64,000 nucleotides of DNA, from assembly GCA_964393035.1 (NCBI GenBank), contig CAYMRX010000007.1, forward strand, positions 1-64,000, in the 5' to 3' direction. The translations under genes were made by a program, and so were the position numbers. This DNA is from Tabrizicola_A sp964393035 (GTDB lineage Bacteria; Pseudomonadota; Alphaproteobacteria; Rhodobacterales; Rhodobacteraceae). The notes under the pieces are model-generated. The model saw nothing but the letters and a program-made list of their open reading frames with translations. It was not told where the DNA came from and ran no database searches. Below are positions 57,205 through 64,000 of this stretch, piece after piece. Positions within the stretch are counted from its first letter, which is position 1. Each line of letters opens with the position of its first letter.

Positions 57205-58413
57205 ATGTATCGCGTCTCGCCTTTTGTTCGCCGCTTTGCCCAAGCCCTTCTGGCCGGAATTGGCCTTGCCAGCCTTTGGGTGAACCTGTCGCCCGACAGC
57301 TATTATGACGCGCTGGAATGGCGGCTGTTCGATGTGATGTTGCCGGGATGGCTGTCGCCCTTGCCCGTGTCGGTCACGCCGATGCTGATTGTGTCGCATC
57401 TGATGATGCCCTTCTTCGTGGCCTTTATCGGCAAAGAGCTGTGGGAGGCGTTGATCCTTGAACGCGGTGCCATGTCGGGGCGGCGGGCGCTGGCGCCGGT
57501 GGCCGGAATCATCGGCGGCGCGCTGGGGGCGATCCTGATCTGGCTTTTGGTCAGCCTGATGATCGAAACGGCCGAGGAGGCGCGCTTTGGTCTTGGCTGG
57601 CAGGTGCCGGTCGGCGGCGATGTCGTCTTGGCCTATTTCACCGCCCGCGCGGTCTTTGGTTCGGGCCATCCGGCACTGCATCTGTCGCTGTTGCTGACCA
57701 TCGGGCTGGACATTCTGGGCCTGCTTCTGACCGGGCTGACCGACCCGGAGGCCATCTTCCGGCTGGCCTGGCTTTTGCTGCCGCTCGTGGTCTGCGGCGG
57801 GGTCTGGCTGACCATCGCCCGTGCGCCGCAAAACCCGACCGAGGCCCGTCGCCGCCGCGCCATGGCGCTTTGGCCCTATGTGCTGGCGGGGCTGGTGTCA
57901 TGGTTCGGGGTTGCCGCCTCGGGGCTGCCGCCCGCGCTTGGCCTCTTGCCGGTGCTGCTGATCATCCCCCATGCCGATCACAGCTTTGGCGTCTTTGCCG
58001 AGGCCGAGGAATTCCTGCACGATCCCTTGAACCGGCTGGCTCATCTCATGGTCAAACCCTTGGCCGTGGTGCTGTTCTTCTTTGGCCTGACGCGGGGCGG
58101 CATTGATCTTGGCGCCTTTGCCCCGACGACGCTGGTGCTTTTGGCCGCCCTTTGGATCGGCAAGCCCTTGGGTCTTCTGGCCGGGATGATGCTGGCCATC
58201 CGCGCCTTTGGGGCCAGCCTTCCGGCGGCGCTTCGACGGCGCGAGGTAGGGCTGGTCGCGCTGGTTGCGGGCATGGGCTTTACCGTGCCGGCGCTGTCAC
58301 TGGAAAGCGCCCTGCCCGGTGGCGGCATGGCCGAAGCCGCGCGTCTGGGCCTTGCCCTGTCGCTTCTGGCAGGCCCCATGGCGATTGTGCTGGGGCGGTT
58401 TGGCCGGCGCTAA
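57205..58413 (+). CDS. Divergent NhaA-like Na+/H+ antiporter
   Basis: A 402-residue inner-membrane protein with about twelve hydrophobic segments; early SDSYYDALEWR, LPGW and the VGGDVVLAYFTARAVFG motif (Asp139) recall NhaA. In E. coli the key pair is Asp163-Asp164; anchoring on the following Leu-Gly, this protein has Asp169-Ile170 (IGLDILGLLL), so the second Asp is lost. Antiport stoichiometry or function may be changed. Start at MYRVSPFVRR; a longer frame reaching 57145 is unlikely. Alone between SseB (divergent) and the capsule operon. Confidence 0.82.
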   Translation: MYRVSPFVRRFAQALLAGIGLASLWVNLSPDSYYDALEWRLFDVMLPGWLSPLPVSVTPMLIVSHLMMPFFVAFIGKELWEALILERGAMSGRRALAPVAGIIGGALGAILIWLLVSLMIETAEEARFGLGWQVPVGGDVVLAYFTARAVFGSGHPALHLSLLLTIGLDILGLLLTGLTDPEAIFRLAWLLLPLVVCGGVWLTIARAPQNPTEARRRRAMALWPYVLAGLVSWFGVAASGLPPALGLLPVLLIIPHADHSFGVFAEAEEFLHDPLNRLAHLMVKPLAVVLFFFGLTRGGIDLGAFAPTTLVLLAALWIGKPLGLLAGMMLAIRAFGASLPAALRRREVGLVALVAGMGFTVPALSLESALPGGGMAEAARLGLALSLLAGPMAIVLGRFGRR

Positions 58414-58446
58414 GGCGGGCGGAAACAATCTGCCCCGCCGGTTCTA

Positions 58447-58476
58447 TTGTCTTCAACTCACGAATAACGACATAAT
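58447..58476 (+). promoter_or_regulatory. Candidate promoter of the capsule export operon
   Basis: TTGTCT (58447-58452), 18-base spacer, CATAAT (58471-58476), about 150 bases before the KpsT-like start. A 14-base tandem repeat lies between it and the gene. Confidence 0.4.
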
Positions 58477-58577
58477 GCTGCCTCAAAGCCCCATTAGGGC
58501 TTGGTCGGGAACCGCGCGGCAAAACCAAGCGCAACCGAGCAACAACATTTTTCGGCAAGGCTGAACGCCAGAGACCT

Positions 58578-58605
58578 GCCATAAAACATCGGCCATAAAA
58601 CATCG
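58578..58605 (+). repeat. Tandem repeat GCCATAAAACATCG x2
   Basis: Two exact 14-base units, directly adjacent (58578-58591, 58592-58605), then GCCA, 19 bases before the KpsT-like start. Possible regulatory element or recent slippage. Confidence 0.8.
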
Positions 58606-58627
58606 GCCACCAAACGGGCAATTTCGA

Positions 58628-59287
58628 ATGATCGCGTTTGAACATGTCAGCAAGTCGTTCTGGACTGGGAAATCCCGCAAGGTCATTCTGGATCAGGCGA
58701 GTTTCAAGGTCGAACTCGGCCATTCGCTGGGCATTCTTGCGCGCAACGGCACCGGCAAGACCACCATCATCAACATGATGGCGGGCCTTGAAAAACCGGA
58801 TGAGGGCAAGATCCTGCGCAGCTCGCGCATCTCGTTCCCGCTGGGCTTCATGGGCGGCATCATGGGCAAGCACACCGCCACCGAAAACGCCCGCTACATC
58901 GCCCGGCTTTACAGTCTTGATCCCGACTATGTTGAAAGCTTCTGCCGCTGGCTGTGCGGTCTGGACGAATATTTCGACATGCCGGTCGGCACCTATTCGT
59001 CGGGCATGCGCGCGCGTCTGTCTTTCGCGCTGATGCTGGCCCTGGACTTCGACATCTACCTGATCGACGAAGGCATGCCCTCCTCGACCGATGTCGAATT
59101 CAACCGCAAGGCCGGCCAGGTGCTGCGCCAAAGGTTGAAGAATGCAACGGTGATCGTGGTGTCCCATTCCCCGCAGACGCTGGAAAAATTCTGCCGCTCG
59201 GCGGCGGTGCTGCGCAACGGGCAGCTTTACATGTTTGACACTCTGGATGAGGCGAAGCGGCTTTATGACTATGAAGCTCACAGTTAA
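58628..59287 (+). CDS. Capsular polysaccharide ABC exporter ATPase (KpsT-like)
   Basis: A 219-residue ABC ATPase of the group 2 capsule export type. Walker A is ILARNGTGKTT, with the KpsT-typical SSRISFPLGFMGGIMGKHTA, signature GTYSSGMRARLSF, Walker B DIYLIDEGMPS and switch VVSHSPQTL. KpsT works with a KpsM permease at the inner membrane; no kpsM gene is visible in this window. It is the first gene of an overlapping three-gene unit with the KpsE-like gene and kdsA. Confidence 0.9.
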   Translation: MIAFEHVSKSFWTGKSRKVILDQASFKVELGHSLGILARNGTGKTTIINMMAGLEKPDEGKILRSSRISFPLGFMGGIMGKHTATENARYIARLYSLDPDYVESFCRWLCGLDEYFDMPVGTYSSGMRARLSFALMLALDFDIYLIDEGMPSSTDVEFNRKAGQVLRQRLKNATVIVVSHSPQTLEKFCRSAAVLRNGQLYMFDTLDEAKRLYDYEAHS

Positions 59288-60980
59288 ACGGTTCCGCACC
59301 CGCCGGATGGAGCTGCCGATCCCCGCAGCCCCCGCGCCTCTGTCATCGGTGCCACGCCCTGCGCCCCGCCCTACCCCCCAATCTGTCACCCGAGCCGCCG
59401 GTTTTGGGGACGATGCCTTCATGCCCGGCGCCCATGCCGATGGCTTTGGCGCAGGCCGCTTTGCCACCGCAGGCGGGCCAGAGGGGCCGCAAGCCATGGC
59501 AGCCCCCGGCTCTCCCGAGGCAGCCCCGATGGAAATCGACGCGATCCGCCGCGAAGGGCTGACGGGGCGCCAATTGCGCATGGCGCGGCGGCTGGCGCAA
59601 AAGCACGGCCTGCCCGCGACATCGGATTTCGATGCGGTGCGGCTGTTGCGCGCACAGGGCGTTGACCCGTTTCAGGCCAATGCGGTGTTGGAACTCGTCG
59701 CCGGGGGCGATGGCGCGCCACCCGATGGCACATCGCGCGCGCTGACGGTCACACCAGGCGGCGATGGCATCCGGCTGCCGCAAACCATCAAACCCGCGCA
59801 ACTGCCCTCGACCGAACTGCGCGCCGAGCAAACACATCTGGCCGAAGTCGCGCGCATTCAGCGCGACATCGCCCGCCGCCGCCGCCGCAAATCCGCACTT
59901 CTGATGGCGCGCCTCGCGGTCTTTGTGCTGTTGCCGACCTTTCTGGCGGGCCTCTATTTCTACACCATCGCGACCCCGATGTATGCTGCCAAGACCCAGT
60001 TCGTCATTCAGCAGGCCGAGGCCCCCGGAGCCTCGGCGATGGGGGGGCTGTTCTCCTCCACCCCGATGGCGACCGCACAGGATTCGATTGCGGTGCAGGG
60101 CTATCTGCAAAGTCAGGTCGCCATGCAGCGGCTGGAGCAGGACAACGGCTTTCGCGGGCATTTTTCCGACCCCACGCTTGATGTGATCCAGCGCCTTGCC
60201 CCCGATGCCAGCGAATCTGCGGCCTATAAGCTTTATAAAAAGATCGTCCGCATCGCCTATGATCCGACTGAAGGCGTGGTGAAGATGGAAGTCACCGCCG
60301 CCGATCCGCAAAAAGCGGTGGAGTTTTCGCAAGCCCTGATCGGCTATGCCGAAGAACAGGTCGACCAGATGACCCAACGCCTGCGCGAAGACCAGATGCG
60401 CGGCGCGCGTGACAGCTATGAGGATGCGGAAAAGAAATATCAGGCCGCAAACATCCGCGTCGTGCAATTGCAGGAAAAGTTCAAGGTTCTCAGCTCCGAA
60501 GCCGAGGTCGGGCTTATCACCAGCCAGATCGGCCAACTGGAAACCCAATTGACGCAAGACCAACTGTCGCTGGTGCAGATGGAATCCAACAAATCGCCGA
60601 ACAAGGCCCGGATGGAGCCACTGAAACGCCGGATCGCCGCGCTGGAAAACCAGATCGCCGAGATGCGCGCCAAGCTGACCGAGGCCGGGCAGGACGGGGT
60701 GTCGCTGGCGCAGGTGCAATCGGATCTTCTGGTAGCGCAGGCCGATGCGCAGACCCGGCAACTTCTTCTCGCGCAATCCTTGCAGGCGATGGAAGTCGCA
60801 AGGGTGGAAGCCAACCGCCAAACACGCTATCTGTCGGTTGCGGTGCAGCCGGTGGCGCCCGACGAGGCCGCCTATCCGCGCGCCTTTGAAAACACATTGG
60901 TCGTCATGCTGATCTTCGCGGGCATCTATCTGATGATCTCGATGACGGTGGCGATCCTAAGGGAGCAGGTTTCGGCGTGA
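59265..60980 (+). CDS. Capsule export inner-membrane protein (KpsE-like) with long N-terminal extension
   Basis: A 571-residue protein of the polysaccharide co-polymerase/KpsE family: a C-terminal part with a membrane segment near 225-245 (LMARLAVFVLLPTFLAGLYF), a long coiled-coil periplasmic region (about 350-500) and a last membrane segment near 545-565. KpsE forms the periplasmic link to the outer-membrane exporter. KpsE is normally near 380 residues; here about 190 extra N-terminal residues are Pro/Ala-rich and contain a helical IRREGLTGRQLRMARRLAQ. The start (59265 or 59271) lies inside the ATPase gene's last bases. Confidence 0.87.
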   Translation: MTMKLTVKRFRTRRMELPIPAAPAPLSSVPRPAPRPTPQSVTRAAGFGDDAFMPGAHADGFGAGRFATAGGPEGPQAMAAPGSPEAAPMEIDAIRREGLTGRQLRMARRLAQKHGLPATSDFDAVRLLRAQGVDPFQANAVLELVAGGDGAPPDGTSRALTVTPGGDGIRLPQTIKPAQLPSTELRAEQTHLAEVARIQRDIARRRRRKSALLMARLAVFVLLPTFLAGLYFYTIATPMYAAKTQFVIQQAEAPGASAMGGLFSSTPMATAQDSIAVQGYLQSQVAMQRLEQDNGFRGHFSDPTLDVIQRLAPDASESAAYKLYKKIVRIAYDPTEGVVKMEVTAADPQKAVEFSQALIGYAEEQVDQMTQRLREDQMRGARDSYEDAEKKYQAANIRVVQLQEKFKVLSSEAEVGLITSQIGQLETQLTQDQLSLVQMESNKSPNKARMEPLKRRIAALENQIAEMRAKLTEAGQDGVSLAQVQSDLLVAQADAQTRQLLLAQSLQAMEVARVEANRQTRYLSVAVQPVAPDEAAYPRAFENTLVVMLIFAGIYLMISMTVAILREQVSA

Positions 60981-61816
60981 TGACTTCGAAAGACGTGAAA
61001 ATCGGCGGGCTGACCGTCAGCAATGACCGGCCCTTGCTGGTGATTGCGGGGCCGTGCCAATTGGAAAGCCTTGACCATGCCCAGATGATCGCAGGCGTGC
61101 TGGCCGAGGCCTGCAAGGCCGCTGGCGCGCAATTCGTGTTCAAGGCAAGCTATGACAAGGCCAACCGCACCAGCCTGAAAGGCAAGCGCGGGCTTGGCAT
61201 GGCGGCCGGTCTGAAGGTGCTGGAGGCCGTCAAGGCCATGGGCATGCCGGTGCTGACCGATTTCCACGAACCCGAACAGGCCGCCGAGGTGGCCGCCGTG
61301 GTGGATGTGCTGCAAATCCCCGCGCTTCTTTGCCGCCAGACCGACCTGCTATTGGCCGCCGGGCGCACCGGGGCTGCGGTGAATGTGAAAAAGGGCCAGT
61401 TCCTTGATCCCTATGGCATGGCCAATGTCGCCGAAAAGATCGCCTCGACCGGGAATGAGCGTATCCTTCTGACCGAACGCGGCACCACCTTTGGTTATAA
61501 CGGTCTTGTCGCCGACATGCGCAGCCTGCCGATCATGGGCCGCACCGGCTATCCGGTGGTAATGGATGCGACCCATGCGGTGGCCTTCCCCGGCGGCTTG
61601 GGCGAAAGTTCGGGCGGCCAACGCGAATTCGCGCCGGTTCTGGCCCGCGCGGCCGTGGCCTTGGGGATTGCGGGCGTGTTCCTTGAAACCCATGAAGACC
61701 CCGATCGCGCCCCGTCCGATGGCCCGAACATGATCCGGCTTGCCGACATGCCCGCGCTGATCGCCAGCCTGATGGGCTTTGACCGGCTGGCCAAGGCCGA
61801 TCCGATGCGGGTCTGA
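60980..61816 (+). CDS. kdsA: 3-deoxy-8-phosphooctulonate (KDO-8-P) synthase
   Basis: Condenses phosphoenolpyruvate with arabinose 5-phosphate to KDO-8-phosphate, precursor of KDO for lipid A and for the capsule anchor. The 278-residue protein has FVFKASYDKANRTSLKGKRG, VLTDFHEPEQAAEVA, LIIATRQ-like LCRQTDLLLA, LLTERGTTFGYN and the VFLETHEDPDRAPSDGPNM loop. ATG overlaps the KpsE-like stop (TGATG). Its position in a capsule operon links KDO supply to capsule formation. Confidence 0.95.
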   Translation: MTSKDVKIGGLTVSNDRPLLVIAGPCQLESLDHAQMIAGVLAEACKAAGAQFVFKASYDKANRTSLKGKRGLGMAAGLKVLEAVKAMGMPVLTDFHEPEQAAEVAAVVDVLQIPALLCRQTDLLLAAGRTGAAVNVKKGQFLDPYGMANVAEKIASTGNERILLTERGTTFGYNGLVADMRSLPIMGRTGYPVVMDATHAVAFPGGLGESSGGQREFAPVLARAAVALGIAGVFLETHEDPDRAPSDGPNMIRLADMPALIASLMGFDRLAKADPMRV

Positions 61817-61821
61817 CCGCG

Positions 61822-61883
61822 TCTCCTCGGGCGACTTCGTCTCCTCGTCGATACCCACGACGCGCGACGAAGTCGACGAGGAG
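61822..61883. repeat. Dispersed intergenic repeat, copy B
   Basis: TCTCCTCGGGCGACTTCGTC and TCCTCGTCGATAC, then CGACGAAGTCGACGAGGAG. CTCCTCGTCGA and TCGACGAGGAG form an 11-bp perfect hairpin. The same motifs in the same order are at 42164-42219. Confidence 0.65.
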
Positions 61884-61894
61884 TGCACGCAGCC

Positions 61895-63085
61895 CTACGC
61901 CACCTGCCCCGCCGCCCAGCCTGACGACCAGGCCCATTGGAAGTTGTAGCCGCCCAGCCAGCCGGTGACATCCACCACCTCGCCGACGAAATACAGCCCC
62001 GGCACGCCCTTGGCCTCCATGGTGCGGGCGTCCAGCGCATCGGTGTCGACACCGCCCAAGGTGACCTCTGCCGTGCGGTAGCCCTCGGATCCGACCGGCA
62101 TCAGCCGCCAGTCGCGCAGATGACCCGCCACACGCTCCAGCCCCGCGTTGGACAGCGTGCCGATGGCAGCCTCCATCCCCAGATCCGCCTCGATCCGTCG
62201 CGCGAGCTTTTCGGGCACCAAGCGCGCCAGCGCGGTGCGCAGCAAGGCCCGGCCATTCTCCTGCTTCGCAGCCCTCAGGACCGCCGCCGCATCGACACCG
62301 GGGCACAGGTTCAGCGCCACCGCCTGCCCCTCGCGCCAATAGCTGGAGATTTGCAGGATCGCCGGTCCCGACAGCCCGCGATGGGTGAACAGCACCGCCT
62401 CGTCAAAGCCCACCTTGCCACAACTGGCCCGTCCCGGCAGCGCCACCCCGGCCAAGGGGGCCATCCAGGCCAATTCCTGTTCGGCAAAGGTCAAAGGCAC
62501 CAGAGCGGGCCGGGTTTCCACCAGCGGCAAACCGAAACTTTCGGCAAGCTGATAGCCAAAGCCGGTGGCGCCCATCTTCGGGATGGACTTGCCCCCTGTC
62601 GCCACGATCAACGAGGCTGCGCGCAAGCCCCCGCGCGCCGTCTCCACCGCAAAGCCCTGCGCGCTCCGCCGTACCGCGCCAACGGTGCAGGACAACCAAA
62701 GCTCCGCCCCCGCCGCCGCCAGATCGCCGGTCAAAAGCGCCACGACCTCCTTGGCCGAGCCATCACAGAACAATTGCCCCAGCGTCTTTTCATGCCAAGC
62801 GATTCCCGCCGCATCCAGCCGCCCGATGAAATCCCACGCGGTGAAGCGTTTCAGAGCCGAAAGCGCAAAGCGCGGGTTCTTCGACAAGAATCGCTCCGCC
62901 GCAATCCCGAGGTTGGTAAAGTTGCACCGCCCCCCGCCCGAGATTCGAATCTTTTCCCCGGCCCGCGCCGCATGGTCGATCACCACCACCCGCCGCCCCC
63001 GCCGCGCAGCCTCGATCCCGGCCATCAGCCCGGCCGCGCCCGCGCCAAGAACGATCACATCAACGATCACATCCGCTTGTTTCAT
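61895..63085 (-). CDS. HI0933/BaiN-family flavoprotein
   Basis: A 396-residue FAD/NAD(P)-binding protein. The dinucleotide-binding motif VLGAGAAGLMAGIEAARRG opens the sequence, followed by the family-specific GEKIRISGGGRCNFTNL (about 50-66), LFCDGSAKEVVALL, an inserted domain with FTHRGLSGPAILQIS and a C-terminal GLYFVGEVVDVTGWLGGYNFQ. Enzymes of this group act on unsaturated or dehydro substrates; no activity can be assigned. I start at MKQADVIVDVIVLG; the longer frame adds an Arg-rich leader. Confidence 0.88.
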   Translation of the reverse strand: MKQADVIVDVIVLGAGAAGLMAGIEAARRGRRVVVIDHAARAGEKIRISGGGRCNFTNLGIAAERFLSKNPRFALSALKRFTAWDFIGRLDAAGIAWHEKTLGQLFCDGSAKEVVALLTGDLAAAGAELWLSCTVGAVRRSAQGFAVETARGGLRAASLIVATGGKSIPKMGATGFGYQLAESFGLPLVETRPALVPLTFAEQELAWMAPLAGVALPGRASCGKVGFDEAVLFTHRGLSGPAILQISSYWREGQAVALNLCPGVDAAAVLRAAKQENGRALLRTALARLVPEKLARRIEADLGMEAAIGTLSNAGLERVAGHLRDWRLMPVGSEGYRTAEVTLGGVDTDALDARTMEAKGVPGLYFVGEVVDVTGWLGGYNFQWAWSSGWAAGQVA

Positions 63086-63188
63086 GGCTCCCGCATAGCT
63101 GCCCGGCCTGCGCCTGACAACCACCAGAGATTTTTGCGAAATCCCCCTTGCACCCCCGAAAGCCCTTCGCTAAATACCCCCCCACGGT

Positions 63189-63263
<75 letters not shown>

Positions 63264-63803
63264 ATCCTTCCCTTCATTTCCAATCAAGGGCTTAGCGCCC
63301 AAGATCAGGGCAGAACCGCCCCAAGGGATGCCCCAGTCGGGTATTGCGGGTGTCGGGGAAGTGCGTTGGCGGGGGCCAGCAGAACGCCCTGTTAAAAAGA
63401 TCATAGTCGCCCCCCTTCGCATTAAAGTCCCACTCATCTGCCAAATTACGTATTCGCCCGTTTAGGGGCAGCATTGCCTTTTGCGCTGGTGTTTGGGGTT
63501 TACGGAGTCAGTTGCGCCGAACCGAAAGCAGGCGCCGGGCATGAGCGGCCCAACGTTTTCCACGTGACGGACGAAATATGGTAGATGAATGTGACACCCA
63601 CGCAACATTTGCCCAGCCTGCGTGATGGGCCACGTTTGGCGGCCGGGGCATCAGGAATTGACCGCTAAATCCCCCCCGATACACGATAAAATGTTCCATT
63701 TGCGGATTTTATAAACCAGAAAAAACCACCGCGCTGATCTGTTCAGAGGCCTATGCGCACAAACACAGATGCGCAACCAATATGGGGCGGGCGTTATTTT
63801 CAG
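63264..63803. other. 540 bases without a supported gene
   Basis: After tRNA-Gln no frame with convincing coding character or start signal is seen on either strand. A minus-strand frame at about 63292-63474 (containing NAKGGDYDLFNRAF) has a protein-like stretch but no ribosome site and no homologue I know. It may be a decayed gene end. The region is less GC-rich than the rest. Confidence 0.5.
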
Positions 63804-63837
63804 TTGACTGGCGGAATTTCGCCTATGACAATTTGTC
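63804..63837 (+). promoter_or_regulatory. Promoter with GACAATTTGTC palindrome
   Basis: TTGACT (63804-63809), 17-base spacer, GACAAT (63827-63832). The -10 overlaps GACAA-T-TTGTC (63827-63837), the same 11 bases as in the hemA promoter palindrome. A repressor bound there would cover the -10. Confidence 0.5.
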
Positions 63838-63881
63838 GCGGGCTGGTTGATACGGTCCGATAACAATAGGAGGAATCGAGC

Positions 63882-64000
63882 ATGTTTGAGAAAGCAAGAA
63901 ATGTAGTCAGCAGCATGACTGAGATCGGTATCGGTCTGCTTGCTCTGGCAATTGTAGCGTCTTTGCTGGTCGGGTCGGCCAATATGGCGTTCCTCGGCGA
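63882..64000 (+). CDS. Small membrane protein, cut by window end
   Basis: The frame is open to the last base, giving at least 39 residues. A perfect AGGAGG lies at 63868-63873, eight bases before the ATG. The sequence begins MFEKARNVVSSMTEIGIGLL and continues with a hydrophobic segment (ALAIVASLLVGSANMAFLG), so a single or first membrane helix. Strong ribosome site and own promoter suggest high expression. Family unknown. Confidence 0.65.
   Translation, partial: MFEKARNVVSSMTEIGIGLLALAIVASLLVGSANMAFLG

Noticed and set aside
58578..58609. Short CRISPR-like array
   Set aside because: Only two 14-base units with no spacer; it is a tandem duplication.
63292..63474. Minus-strand gene after tRNA-Gln
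   Set aside because: Sixty residues with a partly protein-like stretch but no ribosome binding site, and no family resemblance; kept only as a possible remnant.

Overview
The window is chromosomal DNA of a GC-rich alphaproteobacterium, almost certainly family Rhodobacteraceae (a Rhodobacter/Gemmobacter/Tabrizicola-like organism). Support for this: a 409-residue 5-aminolevulinate synthase of the Rhodobacter HemA type with its lysine at position 248, an IscR-type regulator with a single cysteine heading an isc-suf cluster, DUF6456 and DUF6477 proteins, a kinase/universal-stress fusion protein, and FnrL-like boxes. No rRNA, CRISPR array or complete insertion sequence was seen. There are five tRNAs: Val(TAC), two near-adjacent identical Asp(GTC), Arg(CCG) and Gln(TTG).

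Layout. 1-1.7 kb: end of a phage-like segment (three small genes, lower GC) that stops just before tRNA-Val. 2-5.2 kb: pirin, tRNA-Asp pair, acetyltransferase and M20 peptidase. 5.2-9.8 kb: hemA behind a palindrome and an FnrL-like box, rodZ and ispG. 9.8-12.5 kb: Bcr-type exporter, DsbA-like oxidoreductase and an XRE-cupin regulator. 12.6-14.9 kb: a metallophosphoesterase plus Ser/Thr kinase-USP fusion behind another FnrL-like box. 14.9-17 kb: a small entericidin-like lipoprotein, a peptide-binding protein and a candidate small RNA. 17.2-24.4 kb: bdhA, DUF502, psuK-psuG, rpsB-tsf, an SH3 protein and a GcvT-like protein.

24.5-32.9 kb is one minus-strand isc-suf operon: iscR, cysteine desulfurase, sufB, an FkbM methyltransferase, sufC, sufD, two membrane proteins and sufS. 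Most junctions overlap by 4-8 bases, and three strong hairpins separate iscR from the rest. 33-42 kb: hydrolase/HD-domain genes, icd, YitT, DUF6456/DUF6477, a non-pyrrolysine MttB homologue and guaA. 42-48.8 kb: nitroreductase, membrane protein, SDR, ABM, EamA exporter, P-loop ATPase, metA (with the acetyl-CoA-type residue), ppk2 and a TetR regulator.

48.8-61.8 kb holds two parts of a capsule system. A KpsS-like protein is the last gene of a PotA/C/B-type ABC operon, and a KpsT-like ATPase, KpsE-like inner-membrane protein and kdsA form an overlapping operon. Between them lie a MocR regulator facing a DUF1127 gene, rplM-rpsI, an SseB-domain protein and a divergent NhaA. 61.9-64 kb: an HI0933-family flavoprotein, tRNA-Gln, about 600 bases without a supported gene, and the start of a small membrane protein that runs off the end.

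The points most worth a second look are the oxygen-linked kinase/phosphatase/USP module, the unusual isc-suf operon (FkbM insertion, YIP1-like pair, hairpin block, single-cysteine IscR), the candidate small RNA at about 16.9 kb, a palindrome shared by the hemA promoter and the promoter at the right edge, and the divergent NhaA.
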